Origin: Hyphomicrobiales bacterium
GTDB taxonomy: Bacteria; Pseudomonadota; Alphaproteobacteria; Rhizobiales; OSC116
Reading direction: 5' to 3'
Assembly (NCBI GenBank): GCA_013214705.1
Contig: JABSRZ010000005.1
Location: 62,001-126,000, forward strand
DNA: 64,000 nt
Shown: one piece after another, positions 1 through 11,594 of the stretch
How the letters are laid out: every line of letters starts with the position of its first letter
How positions within the stretch are numbered: the first letter of the stretch is position 1
The notes under the pieces: generated by a model
Seen by the model: only the letters and a program-made list of their open reading frames with translations
Told to the model about the DNA's origin: nothing
Databases searched by the model: none
Made by a program: the position numbers and the translations under genes

Positions 1-333
1 TTTCGCGCTAGCCATTTCCCGTTTACCGAAGTCAGCTATGAAGTGGACATTGGTTACACCCGTAAAGGCAACCAGATTATCATTGGCGATGGCGATGAAT
101 GGCTAGAAATTTTAGGCTCTGGCATGGTGCACCCCAATGTATTGCGCAATTGCAAATTAGACCCAGACGAATATCAAGGTTTTGCGTTTGGCATGGGCAT
201 TGACCGCATTGCCATGCTTAAATATGGCATACCCGATTTGCGGGCGTTTTTTGATGCAGATTTGCGCTGGATAGACCATTATGGCTTTGCCCCGTTTGAC
301 ATCCCATCTCTAACCGGAGGCTTAAGCCGATGA
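1..333 (+). CDS. pheS: Phenylalanyl-tRNA synthetase alpha subunit, C-terminal part
   Basis: This is the 3' end of a gene that begins before the window; the frame is open from base 1. It encodes the end of the catalytic alpha subunit, which with PheT charges tRNA-Phe. Visible are the class II synthetase stretches [10 protein letters not shown] and the motif 3 segment [15 protein letters not shown], then DLR and a short tail. The stop codon overlaps the pheT start in an ATGA arrangement, which is the usual translationally coupled pheST operon. About 110 of roughly 340-360 residues are present, so nothing can be said of the N-terminal coiled coil. Confidence 0.95.
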   Translation, partial: FRASHFPFTEVSYEVDIGYTRKGNQIIIGDGDEWLEILGSGMVHPNVLRNCKLDPDEYQGFAFGMGIDRIAMLKYGIPDLRAFFDADLRWIDHYGFAPFDIPSLTGGLSR

Positions 334-2762
334 AATTCACCTTAAGCTGGTTAAAGCAATATTTAGACACCGATGCGAGCCTTAGCGAGATTTGCGACAC
401 GCTAACTCTAATCGGGTTAGAGGTCGAAGAAATCATTGACAATGCTGCCAAACTTGCGCCGTTTACTGTCGGCTATGTAACTGATGCGGTGCAACATCCC
501 AATGCCGATAAATTGCGCCTGTGCACCGTGGATTTAGGTAATGGCGTAAGCCAACAAGTGGTCTGCGGCGCGCCCAATGCCCGCAAAGGCATAAAAATTG
601 TGTTTGCGCGTGAAGGCCTGACGGTTCCGAGCAATGGCATGCTGTTAAAACCGGTCGAAATACGCGGCGTCAAAAGTTCGGGCATGATATGTTCAGAACG
701 CGAAATGGGCATATCTGACGAGCATGATGGCATTATCGAATTGCCAGATGATGCCGAAATCGGCGCGCCATTTGCGCCCATTTTGGGCATTGATGACCCG
801 GTGATAGACATTGCCATCACCCCCAACCGCCCCGATGCATTGGGGGTTTATGGCATCGCGCGCGATCTAGCTGCCGCCGGGCTTGGCACATTGCGCACCG
901 ACCAAGCTAAAGTAACCACAGTCAAAGGCAGCTTTAAAAGTGAAATTGGCATTAAATTAGATTTTAATGATGACCATAAAGCCTGTAAACAATTTGCCGG
1001 TCGGCTGATTAAAAACATCGAAAATCGGCCTAGCCCCAAATGGCTGCAACAGCGTTTAATTGCCGTCGGTTTGCGCCCAATATCGGCCTTGGTCGACATT
1101 ACCAATTATGTATCTATAGATAGGTGCAGGCCGTTGCACGTATATGACGCTGATAAAATTAGTGGCGACATTGTGGCGCGTATGGGCAGGGGCGATGAAA
1201 GCTTTACCGCCTTGGATGGTAAGGATTATACCGCCAACGAAACAATTTGCGTTATCGCTGATGATGCCCACATATTAGGCTTTGGTGGGGTGATGGGCGG
1301 CGAACAGTCTGGCTCACAAACCCACACCACAAATGTATTTATTGAATCGGCTTATTTTGACCATATTTCGGTGGCCATTTGTGGCCGCCAAACCGGCATC
1401 CAATCTGACGCGCGCTACCGTAACGAACGCGGCATCGACACCCAATCTTGCGTGATGGGCATAGATTATGCCACCCAATTGGTGCTAGATTTTTGCGGCA
1501 CGGACGCCACTGAAATTAGTGAAATAGTGGTGGCAGGCAAAGCCCCAACCCGTGATAAAAAAATTAGCTTCCCGATATCTGAAGTCAAACGAATTTCGAG
1601 CTTAGACATTGCCAAAGATAGAATGATTAGCATTTTAACTGACCTTGGCTTTATAGTCAGTGGTGATGGCGATGTGCTGGCGGTAACAGCGCCAGAATGG
1701 CGGCCTGATATCCATGGCAAGCAAGATTTGGTCGAAGAAATTGTCCGCATTTACGGCTTTGATGAAGTGGCATCGACAGCTTTAGAGCGGCTAGACGTGA
1801 TCGCCAAACCGGTACTTAATGCGTTGCAAGATAAAACCGCCCGCAGCCGCCGTGTGCTGGCCTCGCGCGGGATGAAAGAAGCCGTAACCTATAGCTTTAT
1901 ACCCCAAGCGCACGCCGAAATGTTTGGTGGCGGCGCGGCCGAACTGATATTGGACAACCCTATATCGGTTGAAATGTCGACCATGCGGCCGTCATTATTG
2001 CCCAACTTATTGGCCGCATCGGCGCGCAACGCCGGGCGTGGCATAAGTGACCAAGCAATTTTTGAAGTCGGGCAGGTGTTTTTGGGCAGCGAAAATGCCG
2101 ACCAGAAATTATCGGCGACCGGCATCAGGCGCGGCACTGCCAAATTGGCTGGCCAAGGCCGTCATTGGGCAGGCAAAACCGCCAAGGTTGACTTGTACGA
2201 TGTCAAAGCCGACGTGATTGCCATGCTAAACGGCATTGGCGAGCGGGCAGAGCGTTTCCAAACCGTGGCAGAAGCGCCGAGCCATTACCACCCCGGCCGC
2301 AGTGGCACATTGCGCTTGGGGCCGAAAAACATCATCGCCCATTTTGGCGAAATTCACCCGCGCATTCTAAAAGCTTTCGGCATTAATGAAGTGGTTGTGG
2401 CGTTTGAAATCACTTTAAATGCGTTGCCCGTTGCCAAAAAGAAAACCATCGGCAAAGGCGCGCTAAACTTGTCTAACCTGCTCGAAGTGAAGCGTGACTT
2501 GGCGTTTATTGTCGATGAAAATACCCAAGCTGAAAAACTTATGAATGCGGTTATTGGCGCTGACAAAAAACAAATTAGCAATGTGATATTATTTGACGTT
2601 TACCAAGGCACAAATTTGGGCGAAGGCTTAAAATCACTAGCGGTTGAGTTCAGCATTAAACAGACTGACAAAACGCTAACCGACGAAGAAATAACCGCAA
2701 TTATGAATAAAGTTGCCGCCAAGGTAGAGAAAACCACCGGCGGCAAATTGCGCGATTCATAG
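330..2762 (+). CDS. pheT: Phenylalanyl-tRNA synthetase beta subunit
   Basis: Encodes an 810-residue beta subunit of the (alpha-beta)2 phenylalanyl-tRNA synthetase, full length for the bacterial family. In order: the B1/EMAP-like tRNA-binding domain with [11 protein letters not shown] near residues 60-70, the B3/B4 editing domain with LVDITNYV near 255, the B5 domain with TAPEWRPDI near 450, the catalytic-like core, and the C-terminal anticodon-binding B8 domain with [13 protein letters not shown] near 720. The start overlaps the pheS stop by four bases. It converges on hisG with only 12 bases between the stop codons, and I see no clear terminator there. No anomalies are visible. Confidence 0.97.
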   Translation: MKFTLSWLKQYLDTDASLSEICDTLTLIGLEVEEIIDNAAKLAPFTVGYVTDAVQHPNADKLRLCTVDLGNGVSQQVVCGAPNARKGIKIVFAREGLTVPSNGMLLKPVEIRGVKSSGMICSEREMGISDEHDGIIELPDDAEIGAPFAPILGIDDPVIDIAITPNRPDALGVYGIARDLAAAGLGTLRTDQAKVTTVKGSFKSEIGIKLDFNDDHKACKQFAGRLIKNIENRPSPKWLQQRLIAVGLRPISALVDITNYVSIDRCRPLHVYDADKISGDIVARMGRGDESFTALDGKDYTANETICVIADDAHILGFGGVMGGEQSGSQTHTTNVFIESAYFDHISVAICGRQTGIQSDARYRNERGIDTQSCVMGIDYATQLVLDFCGTDATEISEIVVAGKAPTRDKKISFPISEVKRISSLDIAKDRMISILTDLGFIVSGDGDVLAVTAPEWRPDIHGKQDLVEEIVRIYGFDEVASTALERLDVIAKPVLNALQDKTARSRRVLASRGMKEAVTYSFIPQAHAEMFGGGAAELILDNPISVEMSTMRPSLLPNLLAASARNAGRGISDQAIFEVGQVFLGSENADQKLSATGIRRGTAKLAGQGRHWAGKTAKVDLYDVKADVIAMLNGIGERAERFQTVAEAPSHYHPGRSGTLRLGPKNIIAHFGEIHPRILKAFGINEVVVAFEITLNALPVAKKKTIGKGALNLSNLLEVKRDLAFIVDENTQAEKLMNAVIGADKKQISNVILFDVYQGTNLGEGLKSLAVEFSIKQTDKTLTDEEITAIMNKVAAKVEKTTGGKLRDS

Positions 2763-2774
2763 AATAAAATGTGA

Positions 2775-3758
2775 TTATCGAGTGGCCAGCTTGTGTTTAA
2801 TTTGGGCAAATTGCTGGCCATCATTGTTGAAAATATATTTCAGTTCTGCCACGGTAATATAATGCGCGCCTCCTAGTTTTAGCTGTTCAACAATGGCAAA
2901 CACATTATTTTTATCGGCAAATATTGTAAAATAGTCTTTATCGGCAAACGGCATTTTGCAGTTATATTCAGCCGCAATTTTTGCCACTTTAGTGGCAGAT
3001 ATAGTGGTTGTTTCGCAATTTATCTGCTGCATATGGCGCGCTGATTGTTCGGCGGCGGTTAAAGTCAGTAATTGTTCAAGCACTGCTAGCTGTGCCGCGT
3101 CCCATTTGGCTGTGTAGGACATTGTCAAGTTGGCTTCGGAGCGCAAAATAACCCCATCGGCTAATATTTTTAGGTTGTTCGCCACCAGAGTGGCCCCGGT
3201 TGAAGTGATGTCGACAATTAATTCGGCACTGCCGGCTGCCGGTGCGCCTTCTGTCGCGCCCGCACTGGCCACCAAACGATAATTCTCGATGCCATTGGCG
3301 GCAAAAAAATTGGCGGTTAATTGGTTATATTTGGTGGCGATCCGCAGGCGGCGGCCATGGTTTTCGCGAAACCGATCGGCCACTTCATCCAAATCATGCA
3401 TGCTGTTTACATCTATCCAACTTTGCGGCACGGCGACAATCACATTGGCGTGGCCAAACCCCAATGGGTTTAATATTTGCACTTTTTCATCGGCATTGAT
3501 TATATTTTCACGCAATAAATCTTCACCAGTCACGCCCAAATGTACATTGCCTTCGGCCAACGCTTTGGCAATTTCCGAGGCGCTTAAAAACGCAATTTCG
3601 ACATTGTCTAAGCCTTTATTGTCTAAGCCTTTTAGCACACCTCTATAGCCGCGCGCGCCTTGGCTGCGGCTTATTTTTAGGCCCAATTTTTCAAAAAAAG
3701 CTTGGGTATTTTCTTGCAAGCGGCCTTTGCTCGGTATGGCAATGATGAGATTAGACAT
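2775..3758 (-). CDS. hisG: ATP phosphoribosyltransferase, long form
   Basis: Catalyses the first step of histidine biosynthesis, joining ATP and PRPP. The protein is 327 residues from the ATG at 3758, which has AAGGAG seven bases upstream; an upstream in-frame ATG at 3818 would lie inside hisZ and has no such site. It begins [10 protein letters not shown], typical of HisG, and carries the PRPP-binding region [15 protein letters not shown]-terminal part from about residue 225 resembles a diverged HisG_C regulatory domain ([14 protein letters not shown]). That is unusual beside hisZ, because HisZ normally serves short HisG proteins lacking this domain. It overlaps hisZ by eight bases. Confidence 0.93.
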   Translation of the reverse strand: MSNLIIAIPSKGRLQENTQAFFEKLGLKISRSQGARGYRGVLKGLDNKGLDNVEIAFLSASEIAKALAEGNVHLGVTGEDLLRENIINADEKVQILNPLGFGHANVIVAVPQSWIDVNSMHDLDEVADRFRENHGRRLRIATKYNQLTANFFAANGIENYRLVASAGATEGAPAAGSAELIVDITSTGATLVANNLKILADGVILRSEANLTMSYTAKWDAAQLAVLEQLLTLTAAEQSARHMQQINCETTTISATKVAKIAAEYNCKMPFADKDYFTIFADKNNVFAIVEQLKLGGAHYITVAELKYIFNNDGQQFAQIKHKLATR

Positions 3759-4920
3759 TTGCGTCTCCTTGCAACAAATTGGCAATGCGGGCATTCCATA
3801 ATGAGGCACCAACCGCATTTATCGGCTGTTTAGCGCCCAATTGTTTGGCCAATATATCATATCGCCCGCCGCCAATAAGCGGTTTGGCATCAGCTTTACT
3901 GGCCTCGGTAATTTCAAACACCATGCCGGTATAATATTCAAAGCCACGGCCAAATAAAGTCCTAAAGGTTATGTTATCTTGCGAGAAGCCATTTATTTTC
4001 AGCTCATCAATGGCCGCAAAACGTTTGGCCAAAGCGGCAATATCGGGCTGTAGATTTACCTTATACTTTTGGTCAAATGCTTCTAATTGGCTGATTGCCA
4101 ATTTGCCATGGCCAGATATGGCCAAATATTGTTTGATGATTTGCAAAACATCATCCGGCAAATCGGGCGTGGCGGCAAGCGCCGCTTGGGCTAAGAAACG
4201 TTCGGCAATTTCGCCAGCGGTGCGCCCGCCAATAAGGTCAATATTGCTAATGCTTAATACATTTTCGACCAGCATTTGCGCCGCATCACCATCGAGATTT
4301 TCCATAGTTTTTAAGAACGCCGCGCGCTCGGCATTGGCCGGGGCTAATTTGATGTTGCTAAATTGGTTTAGTAAATTCTCTAACTTATCGTGGGCCAAAA
4401 ACAAGCGTTTCAGTTTGTTGCGCCACGTATCCGAAATGTCCAAATTTTTGAGTAAGGCAAAAAACATTCCGTAATCGCCCATTTGCATATCAACTTGCTT
4501 AAGCCCCAAATTATTCAAGGCTTTAAGTGAATATTCAATGGTTTCAATATCGGCTTGAAAGCTATCTTTTGCGGCAAAAATTTCTATCCCGGTTTGCACT
4601 TGTTCGCTATATTCATGTTGGCCATTTAGCCGAAATACTGGGCCGGAATAGCAAAACCGCGCCGGCTTGGTTTGGCCATTTTTAAGGCTGTGAATATAAT
4701 CTTGGGCGATGCAAATGGTAAATTCTGGCCGCAAAACATAGCTTTGTGTGCCGCCATTGCCCAATGCATTTTGGGCGCTAATCAACTGCCGCCGTAAGCC
4801 ATCGCCCAACAGGTCAAAATAGGCCGTGGCTGGCTGCACAATGTTTGGTCTGGCCTGAATAAAGCCCAATTCAGCAGCCAACTTATTTATTTTTTCATTT
4901 ATATTTGTCTCAATATTCAT
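3751..4920 (-). CDS. hisZ: ATP phosphoribosyltransferase regulatory subunit
   Basis: A 389-residue histidyl-tRNA-synthetase paralogue that acts as regulatory partner of HisG and does not charge tRNA. The class II core is recognisable: [15 protein letters not shown] (motif 2 region), [24 protein letters not shown] and GGGRYDIL. It lacks the C-terminal anticodon-binding domain that HisS carries. The start has AAGGGTAGG just upstream. It sits between hisS and hisG in one minus-strand operon, the typical alphaproteobacterial arrangement. Confidence 0.93.
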   Translation of the reverse strand: MNIETNINEKINKLAAELGFIQARPNIVQPATAYFDLLGDGLRRQLISAQNALGNGGTQSYVLRPEFTICIAQDYIHSLKNGQTKPARFCYSGPVFRLNGQHEYSEQVQTGIEIFAAKDSFQADIETIEYSLKALNNLGLKQVDMQMGDYGMFFALLKNLDISDTWRNKLKRLFLAHDKLENLLNQFSNIKLAPANAERAAFLKTMENLDGDAAQMLVENVLSISNIDLIGGRTAGEIAERFLAQAALAATPDLPDDVLQIIKQYLAISGHGKLAISQLEAFDQKYKVNLQPDIAALAKRFAAIDELKINGFSQDNITFRTLFGRGFEYYTGMVFEITEASKADAKPLIGGGRYDILAKQLGAKQPINAVGASLWNARIANLLQGDANV

Positions 4921-4965
4921 AATCCTACCCTTAACTCTATCTCATTGAAGTTTTGCTCACAAAAA

Positions 4966-6468
4966 TCAATGTCGATGATGGGGTTTGGCCAAAATATCTT
5001 GCACAGTTTTTACCAAATCTTGGGTTTTGGCGGTCATTTGTGCCACTTGGCTGCTACGCCATTCTTGGTTGTCGGTAATGTCTTTAGAGGCTTTAGCCCC
5101 AACCACTAAATCTTTAATGGTAATTTCATCATTCGCTCGTTCATCCTCACCTTGAATGACCACCAACGGTGCGCCTCGTTTGTCGGCATATTTTAGCTGG
5201 GCTTTCATGCCACTGCTGCCCATATAAACTTCGGCTCTGATGCCAGCTTGGCGTAAATCCATGGCCATTTGTTGGTAGGTGGCGCGTTCTGATTTATCCA
5301 TAACGCTGATGATAACCGGCGCGCGCACTTTAGGCGCAGGGTGTTTACCAAGCTTTTCGAGCGCGGCATAAAGCCGGCTAACCCCAATGGAAATGCCGGT
5401 TGCTGGCACTTCGATGCCTTTAAAGCGTGCCACCAAGCCATCATAACGGCCAGCACCGCCCACCGAGCCAAAGCGCACTAAATTGCCTTTTTCGTCTTTT
5501 ATCTCGAATGTAAGCTCGGCCTCCATAACCGGGCCAGAATAATAGCCTAAGCCGCGCACAATAGACGGGTCAAAACATATCCGGTCTTCTAGATAACCGG
5601 CGGCCAATATCAGCGTGTTAATTTCGACCAGCTCATCTATGCCCTGTTGGCCAATTTCACTGCCTTTTATCAGCTCAGCCAAGGCGGCCAAAGTGTCTTT
5701 ATTGGTGCTTTTACCGGCTTCAACAAAAGCTATAACTTTGTCGATTGAAGCTGCATCTAAATTCGCGCCTTTGGTATAATCGCCGCTTTCATCTTTGCGG
5801 CCTTCGCCCAATAAAAGCCGCACGCCTTGGCTGCCCAAACGGTCTAGCTTATCCATTGCCCGCATCACGGTTAGGCGGGTATTGCTGGTGGCTTCATCAT
5901 CGCCCAATAGATTAATTTTTTCCAGCACGCCATCAAGAATTTTGCGGTTATTCATGCGGATGGCATAATCGCCGCGCTCAATGCCGAGTTTTTCCATAAC
6001 ATCAGAAAACATCATTGCCAATTCGGCATCGGCGGCCATTTCGGTGGTGCCAATTGTGTCGGCATCAAATTGCACAAACTGCCTAAAACGACCCGGCCCA
6101 GGTTTTTCATTGCGCCAAACAGGCCCCACTTGGTAGCGTCTGAACGGTTTGGCAAGGCCATCATAATTTTCGGCAACATAACGCGCTGTCGGGGCGGTTA
6201 AATCGTAGCGTAGCGACATCCACTGCTCATCATCATCTTGCAAGGCAAATACGCCCTCATTCGGCCGGTCGGCATCGGGTAGAAACTTGCCCAAACATTC
6301 GGCAAATTCTAGTGCCGGGGTTTCAAGCGGTTCGAAGCCATAAAGCTCATACACTTCGCCAATGGTTTTAATCATGGCGGCCATGGTGCGCACTTCATGA
6401 GCTGCTACATCGCCAAATCCACGCGGTAACCTAGCTTTGGGGCGAAATGTTTTCTTGTTTTTGCTCAT
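4966..6468 (-). CDS. hisS: Histidyl-tRNA synthetase, alphaproteobacterial type
   Basis: A 500-residue class II synthetase that charges tRNA-His. Visible parts are motif 1 near [12 protein letters not shown], motif 2 [17 protein letters not shown], the histidine-specific loop in the altered form [14 protein letters not shown] (commonly GLDYYTGTVFE), GGAGRYDGL for motif 3, and a C-terminal anticodon-binding domain with VISVMDKS and AEVYMG. The variant loops resemble the divergent HisRS of some alphaproteobacteria, where tRNA-His lacks the extra G at position -1; that link is family knowledge, not shown here. It is the first gene of hisS-hisZ-hisG. Confidence 0.94.
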   Translation of the reverse strand: MSKNKKTFRPKARLPRGFGDVAAHEVRTMAAMIKTIGEVYELYGFEPLETPALEFAECLGKFLPDADRPNEGVFALQDDDEQWMSLRYDLTAPTARYVAENYDGLAKPFRRYQVGPVWRNEKPGPGRFRQFVQFDADTIGTTEMAADAELAMMFSDVMEKLGIERGDYAIRMNNRKILDGVLEKINLLGDDEATSNTRLTVMRAMDKLDRLGSQGVRLLLGEGRKDESGDYTKGANLDAASIDKVIAFVEAGKSTNKDTLAALAELIKGSEIGQQGIDELVEINTLILAAGYLEDRICFDPSIVRGLGYYSGPVMEAELTFEIKDEKGNLVRFGSVGGAGRYDGLVARFKGIEVPATGISIGVSRLYAALEKLGKHPAPKVRAPVIISVMDKSERATYQQMAMDLRQAGIRAEVYMGSSGMKAQLKYADKRGAPLVVIQGEDERANDEITIKDLVVGAKASKDITDNQEWRSSQVAQMTAKTQDLVKTVQDILAKPHHRH

Positions 6469-6534
6469 GACGTGCCTGTTTTATATAGTTATTATGCAAG
6501 CCTTTTAGCGCAGTGCCGCTAAATGAGCAAGTCT

Positions 6535-7512
6535 TTAGAAGTTTTTTGACACCATCATAATGGTCGGACCTAATATGACCACAAAAATAACCGGCAAGAA
6601 GAATAATATCATTGGCACGGTGAGTTTAGGTGGCAAGGATGCGGCTTTTTTCTCGGCTCTGGTCATACGGGCATCGCGGTTTTCTTGGCTAATCACCCGC
6701 AATGCAGTGCCTAGCGGCGTACCATATTGCTCCGCTTGCACCAGGCTGGTGGTGAGCGATTTAATCTCATCTAACCCGGTGCGGGTGGCAAAATTTCGAT
6801 ATGCCATCCGGCGCGAAGAAAGATAGGATAATTCGGCAGTGGTGAGTGCCAATTCTTCGGCCATTTCGGTGCTTTGAACCGCAACTTCTGTAGCCACTTT
6901 GTTGAACGCCGCTTCAATCGCCATGCCAGACTCAACACATATAAGCAACAGGTCCATAGTGTCTGGAAACACCGCACGCAATGTATCTTGGCGTTTGGCG
7001 ATGACGTTTTTAAGGTATAGATTGGGCAGGTAAAAACCAATCAGCATGATGCCAAATGAATAGACAAAAATCATATTATTGGTAAGGCCATGATTATTTA
7101 TGCCAAAAAAGTAGGCCAATGCGCCGATGATCAGAATAACCGGCACTGCCAAACGGAAGAACAAAAATACATAAATAGGCGCTTGCCCGCGAAAACCTGC
7201 ATTGCGTAAGGCATTGGTGGTTTCTTCGCTCTCAAAAGCTTTGCGCAGGTTAAATTTATCGACCACCGATTTCATAAAGCTAATTTGCCCGCCGATGGGC
7301 CGCTCTCTGCTCAATGTCTTTTTATTCATCTCATCGAGTTGCCGCGCCCGCAAACGTTTGCGTTCATCGGCCACCGATTTCATCCGAGTGTCTAAAGAAT
7401 TGCCCGACAGCATCGGCCCAGCAATGATCATTATGGTGATAAATGATGAAATGCCGACCACCAACATCACTAGGTTTTGAGGATTGGTCATAAATGTGAT
7501 AAAAGTTTCCAT
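6535..7512 (-). CDS. tadC: Tad pilus inner-membrane platform protein TadC
   Basis: A 325-residue type II secretion system F-domain protein. It has hydrophobic segments at about 15-35, 115-135, 145-165 and 300-320, with the cytoplasmic F domain between (PDTMDLLLICVESGMAIEAA). With TadB it forms the platform on which the CpaF ATPase drives assembly of Flp pili. It is the last gene of the cpa/tad operon, 9 bases after tadB. GAGGG precedes the start. Confidence 0.9.
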   Translation of the reverse strand: METFITFMTNPQNLVMLVVGISSFITIMIIAGPMLSGNSLDTRMKSVADERKRLRARQLDEMNKKTLSRERPIGGQISFMKSVVDKFNLRKAFESEETTNALRNAGFRGQAPIYVFLFFRLAVPVILIIGALAYFFGINNHGLTNNMIFVYSFGIMLIGFYLPNLYLKNVIAKRQDTLRAVFPDTMDLLLICVESGMAIEAAFNKVATEVAVQSTEMAEELALTTAELSYLSSRRMAYRNFATRTGLDEIKSLTTSLVQAEQYGTPLGTALRVISQENRDARMTRAEKKAASLPPKLTVPMILFFLPVIFVVILGPTIMMVSKNF

Positions 7513-7521
7513 AATCCCTCA

Positions 7522-8535
7522 CTAAATCTTCATATTAATCATTTGGCGCATAACCATTATGCCGCAAAACATCCAAAACATCGAACCGCCAATGAGCATA
7601 TGCCCGGTTGGAGTTTCAAATAACGGGTCAAGATATCCGGGTGACATCGCGCTAATGCCGGCAATAATCATTAAAGGCAACGAACCAATAATGGCCGCGC
7701 TAGATTTAGCTTCGGTCGACATTGCGTCAATTTTTGCCCGCATTTTATGCCGGTCGCGAATGATTTTTGATAGGTTTGACAAAGTTTCAGATAGATTGCC
7801 GCCCATGGTTTGCTGAATGGTGATGACGATGGCCAAGAAATTAAGCTCTGACAATTCGATGCGGTTATTCATTCGAAATAGGCCTTCTTGAATGCTAATG
7901 CCCATTTTTTGTTCGCTAATTAGCACTAAAAACTCACTGCGTAGGGGTTCAGAAGCCTCTTCGGCAATCATTTTGAGCGCATCATTTAGCGGCAAGCCGG
8001 AGCGCACGCCGCGCACCACCACGTCAATGGCATTGGGAAATTCTAGCAAAAACTTTTTTTGCCGGCGTTTTTTTAATGAGGCCAAAACCATACGCGGCAG
8101 ACCCAAAGTGCCAACAAATAATGCCCCTCCTGCGACCATAAGATTGCCATTAAACACCAATGCGCCTAAACCTAAAGCCATGCCGCAACCGAGTGACATT
8201 AACCAAAATGTGCTAACCGAAATACCCAAACCGGCTTGCAATAGCCGTTGGCTTAAAGATATCTTCTTAATCGATTTGTCTTTTTCTTGTTTTTTAAGTT
8301 TATTCTGAATTTCCTTACGCTTTTGGTCAGTACGTTTGGAATTTAACACCGATTCGCTAATCCGGTTTTTGCTGCGGTTTGCCCGCGCGCCGCCGATGTT
8401 TTTATGCCGCAAATCGGCTTTAGATTTGGCGAAGAAACTCGTCAGCACCGTATAGACAACCGCCAATACAGCCAAAGTAACAATGATCAGGGTGGCGGTT
8501 TCCACCAGTTCTGGATTAAGCAAAATCGCCTCCAT
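7522..8535 (-). CDS. tadB: Tad pilus inner-membrane platform protein TadB
   Basis: A 337-residue F-domain protein of the Flp pilus platform. An N-terminal membrane segment is followed by a lysine/arginine-rich cytoplasmic stretch (residues 40-95), a pair of membrane segments near 110-150, the F domain (LEFPNAIDVVVRGVRSGLPL), and C-terminal membrane helices. I chose the ATG at 8535; a GTG one codon upstream is possible. The start lies inside the end of cpaF by 20 bases, so translation is probably coupled. Confidence 0.9.
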   Translation of the reverse strand: MEAILLNPELVETATLIIVTLAVLAVVYTVLTSFFAKSKADLRHKNIGGARANRSKNRISESVLNSKRTDQKRKEIQNKLKKQEKDKSIKKISLSQRLLQAGLGISVSTFWLMSLGCGMALGLGALVFNGNLMVAGGALFVGTLGLPRMVLASLKKRRQKKFLLEFPNAIDVVVRGVRSGLPLNDALKMIAEEASEPLRSEFLVLISEQKMGISIQEGLFRMNNRIELSELNFLAIVITIQQTMGGNLSETLSNLSKIIRDRHKMRAKIDAMSTEAKSSAAIIGSLPLMIIAGISAMSPGYLDPLFETPTGHMLIGGSMFWMFCGIMVMRQMINMKI

Positions 8536-10042
8536 CACCCGCGCTATTGCTCAGGGCAGTGGCTAATCTTTGTTCTTCGTTATAATATTTGGCTTTGTCC
8601 CAAAAATGCGGTTTGACGATGCCGGTCGATTGATGTTTGCCAACTAATTTGCCATTGGCATCTTCGCCAGTGATATTATAAGTGAACAAATCTTGCAGCA
8701 CAATAACATCGCCCTCCATGCCAATAACTTCGGATATATGCGTGATGCAGCGTGAGCCATCGCGCAAACGCGAAGCTTGCACAATGATATCGACCGCCCC
8801 GGCAATCATCTCCTTAATGGTGATGCTGGGCAAGCTATAGCCCATGGTAATCATACTTTCCATCCGCGACAGCGCTTCGCGTGGGCTATTGGCATGCAAT
8901 GTGCCCATCGAGCCATCATGGCCAGTATTCATCGCTTGCAATAAATCAAACGCTTCTGGGCCACGTACCTCGCCAACAATGATGCGTTCTGGCCGCATCC
9001 GCAGGCAGTTTTTAATCAGCTCACGCATGGTGATTTCGCCTTCGCCCTCTAAATTAGGTGGGCGGGTTTCTAGCCGCACCACATGGTCTTGCTGCAATTG
9101 CAGTTCGGCCGTATCTTCGCAGGTAATCACCCGCTCTTGAGCATCGACAAATTGGGTCATACAATTGAGCAAAGTGGTTTTGCCCGAGCCCGTGCCGCCA
9201 GATATAAGCACATTGCAACGGGTGCGGCCAATAATGCCCAAAATGGTCGCGCCATCCTGCGAAATCGAGCCAAAACTAACCAGATTTTGCAAGGTCAGCT
9301 TGTCTTTTTTAAATTTACGAATGGTCAGCGTTGGCCCGTCTATCGACAATGGCGGCGCAATGACGTTAACCCGTGAGCCATCCATTAACCGCGCGTCACA
9401 TATCGGGCTGCTATCATCAACCCGGCGGCCAACTTGGCTCACGATGCGCTGGCAAATATTCATCAATTGCGCATTGTCTTGAAATTTTACATTGGTCAAT
9501 TCTATTTGGCCATTGACCTCAATATAACATTTATCCGCCCCATTGACCATAATGTCGGAAATTTCATCACGCGCTAAAAGTGGCTCTAATGGCCCATAAC
9601 CCAATACATCATTGCATATATCTTCGAGCAATTCTTCTTGCTCGGCAATCGACATAACGCCGCCCTGAATGATCAGGATTTCATTGACCACATCGGCAAT
9701 TTCAGCTCTGGTGGTGTCATTATCCATTTCGGCCAATTGAGACATATCAATGGTTTCGATAAGCGTATCAAACACGGTTTTTTTGGTGGCGTAATATTCG
9801 GGTGTTTTTTCCGATTGAACTGGCGGCGGCGCGGCCAATGGCGCTGCTTGCGTCACTTGTATATCGGGCATTTGTGCGGCCAGCATGGCGGCATTTTGAG
9901 CATTGGAGCTGGGGTCGGCTAATGCGCCAACAGTGGCACGTAACGCAGAGGGCGAAGTTGGCGCAGGTGCGGGCGCAGATGCAGGCTTAATGCCAGCAGC
10001 TGTTTTGGGCGCATTTCCAAAATCATCGCGTTTTCCAAACAT
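8516..10042 (-). CDS. cpaF: Tad pilus assembly ATPase CpaF/TadA
   Basis: A 508-residue secretion ATPase of the VirB11/PulE class that powers Flp pilus assembly. The N-terminal 100 residues are Ala/Pro-rich and probably disordered. The core carries Walker A ([13 protein letters not shown] near 285-297), the Asp box, and Walker B with [20 protein letters not shown] near 350-370, then the His box [15 protein letters not shown]. It lies between cpaE and tadB. Confidence 0.95.
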   Translation of the reverse strand: MFGKRDDFGNAPKTAAGIKPASAPAPAPTSPSALRATVGALADPSSNAQNAAMLAAQMPDIQVTQAAPLAAPPPVQSEKTPEYYATKKTVFDTLIETIDMSQLAEMDNDTTRAEIADVVNEILIIQGGVMSIAEQEELLEDICNDVLGYGPLEPLLARDEISDIMVNGADKCYIEVNGQIELTNVKFQDNAQLMNICQRIVSQVGRRVDDSSPICDARLMDGSRVNVIAPPLSIDGPTLTIRKFKKDKLTLQNLVSFGSISQDGATILGIIGRTRCNVLISGGTGSGKTTLLNCMTQFVDAQERVITCEDTAELQLQQDHVVRLETRPPNLEGEGEITMRELIKNCLRMRPERIIVGEVRGPEAFDLLQAMNTGHDGSMGTLHANSPREALSRMESMITMGYSLPSITIKEMIAGAVDIIVQASRLRDGSRCITHISEVIGMEGDVIVLQDLFTYNITGEDANGKLVGKHQSTGIVKPHFWDKAKYYNEEQRLATALSNSAGDGGDFA

Positions 10043-10058
10043 ATATTCCCCTTAAACC

Positions 10059-11594
10059 TTACGCAGATCGTTTCAATTTAAACATATCCAACAGGCTTTT
10101 TTTACCGCTAATTTGTTGAGTTTTCTTGCCGACAATTTGTTCCGCCAATTCAGACAATTGAGCCAATACACTATCTGTTTTGGTAAATTCGTGCAGCATT
10201 TGGCCATTATTTGCCGCTGTGCCAAATAAGCGTGGGTCATAGGCAATTTCGGTCAAAATCGGTATGCCAATGGTATCGGCAAAATCTCTGGTTTTAATTT
10301 CTGGTTTTTTAACCATGCCCACCTGGTTCATAATGATGATCGGGTCAATATCTTGACTGCGGTTAGATTTTAAATAATCGACAATATTTTTGGTATTTCG
10401 CAACGACGCCAAATCGGGCATCGCAGTGATGATGATTTGATCTGCACCGATGAGGCAAGCTTTGGTCCACTCATTCCAAATATGCGGCAAATCTATGACC
10501 GAATTAGCCACATTTTTAGACACGCAATCTAGCAATGTTTGCACGGCTTCAACGCCGATAGTTTCGGTTTTTTCGATCGAACTTATATTGGGCAATAAAT
10601 TCAAATGACCGCTATATTTAATCACCATTTTATCAATTGTGGCGTCGTCAATTCGGTCGGGCGTTTTGAGCAAGTCGGTTATGTCTTGCATCGGGTCTTG
10701 ATTGAAATTTAACCCCAATGTGCCGAACGAGAAATCCATATCTATGGCGGTGACGCTGTCTTTTATTTCGCTGGCAATGGTATAGGCCAAATTATGTGCC
10801 AATGTGCTAGATCCAACGCCGCCCTTGGCACCATAAAAGGCATATTTTTTGCCCAATGGCTCAGTTGCCGGGTCATTATAAATATCGAAAATGGATTCAA
10901 TAAAATTAAGCGGCTCCGTGGGCAATACCAAATAATCACTGATGCCTTTTGACACCAATTCGCGGTATAGACGTATGTCATTTTGATGGCCAATAACCAG
11001 CACTTTGGTGCCTGCATCACAAACCTCAGCCAATTGGTCTAAAGCGTTGAGCAGCTCTTGCTGGCCAAGCCGGCTTTCGATCACAATTAAATTTGGTGTG
11101 GGAATGTTTTGATAAAAATTTGCCGCCGCCACAATGCCACCAGCTTGCATGGTGATGTGGGTGCGTGACATGCGCCTATCGGCAGCGCTGGTTTGTAGCA
11201 ATTGCGCCGCAACATTGGTTTCATAAAACGCTTGGATGGATATTTGCGGAATTTGCATCACTTTATGTGAGGCTTCAGTCTCCATCGATGCCATGGCAGC
11301 TTGTGCGGGTTGGGTTGCCTCTGAAGCATATTCAGTCGGCATTTCACCTTGGTTCAATATTTCTTGCTGTGCCGTTAACGGGTTTTGTGCAACAGGTATA
11401 TGCGGCGCGGCTTGTGCCAATTGTGCTTCTATGCTGGGCGGCTCAACCGCTTGATTTTGCTGGAGCGGCACAGCGGGTGTGTCCGTTGCCATTATATCTA
11501 CATTCTGGCGGATGATGGGCGCAGATTGTTGCACGTCAGTTTGGCTGATGTCCATATCATCTGGCAAAGCATCAAAAAAATCTTTTTCACTCAT
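10059..11594 (-). CDS. cpaE: Pilus assembly/localisation ATPase CpaE (TadZ)
   Basis: A 511-residue MinD/ParA-superfamily protein that positions the Tad pilus machine. The first 150 residues are Gln/Ala-rich and low complexity. Next comes a degenerate receiver-like domain (LIVIESRLGQQELLNALDQL, LVIGHQNDIRLYRELV), then the ATPase domain with a deviant Walker A motif YGAKGGVGSSTLAHN near 252-266 and AIDMDFSFGTLGL. The start overlaps the cpaD stop by four bases on the other side, ATGA style, and GAGG lies upstream. Confidence 0.92.
   Translation of the reverse strand: MSEKDFFDALPDDMDISQTDVQQSAPIIRQNVDIMATDTPAVPLQQNQAVEPPSIEAQLAQAAPHIPVAQNPLTAQQEILNQGEMPTEYASEATQPAQAAMASMETEASHKVMQIPQISIQAFYETNVAAQLLQTSAADRRMSRTHITMQAGGIVAAANFYQNIPTPNLIVIESRLGQQELLNALDQLAEVCDAGTKVLVIGHQNDIRLYRELVSKGISDYLVLPTEPLNFIESIFDIYNDPATEPLGKKYAFYGAKGGVGSSTLAHNLAYTIASEIKDSVTAIDMDFSFGTLGLNFNQDPMQDITDLLKTPDRIDDATIDKMVIKYSGHLNLLPNISSIEKTETIGVEAVQTLLDCVSKNVANSVIDLPHIWNEWTKACLIGADQIIITAMPDLASLRNTKNIVDYLKSNRSQDIDPIIIMNQVGMVKKPEIKTRDFADTIGIPILTEIAYDPRLFGTAANNGQMLHEFTKTDSVLAQLSELAEQIVGKKTQQISGKKSLLDMFKLKRSA

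Noticed and set aside
5205-5471. Arg/Trp-rich open frames antisense or out of frame inside hisS and other core genes
   Set aside because: Fully contained in well-supported genes in other frames; typical by-products of biased codon use.
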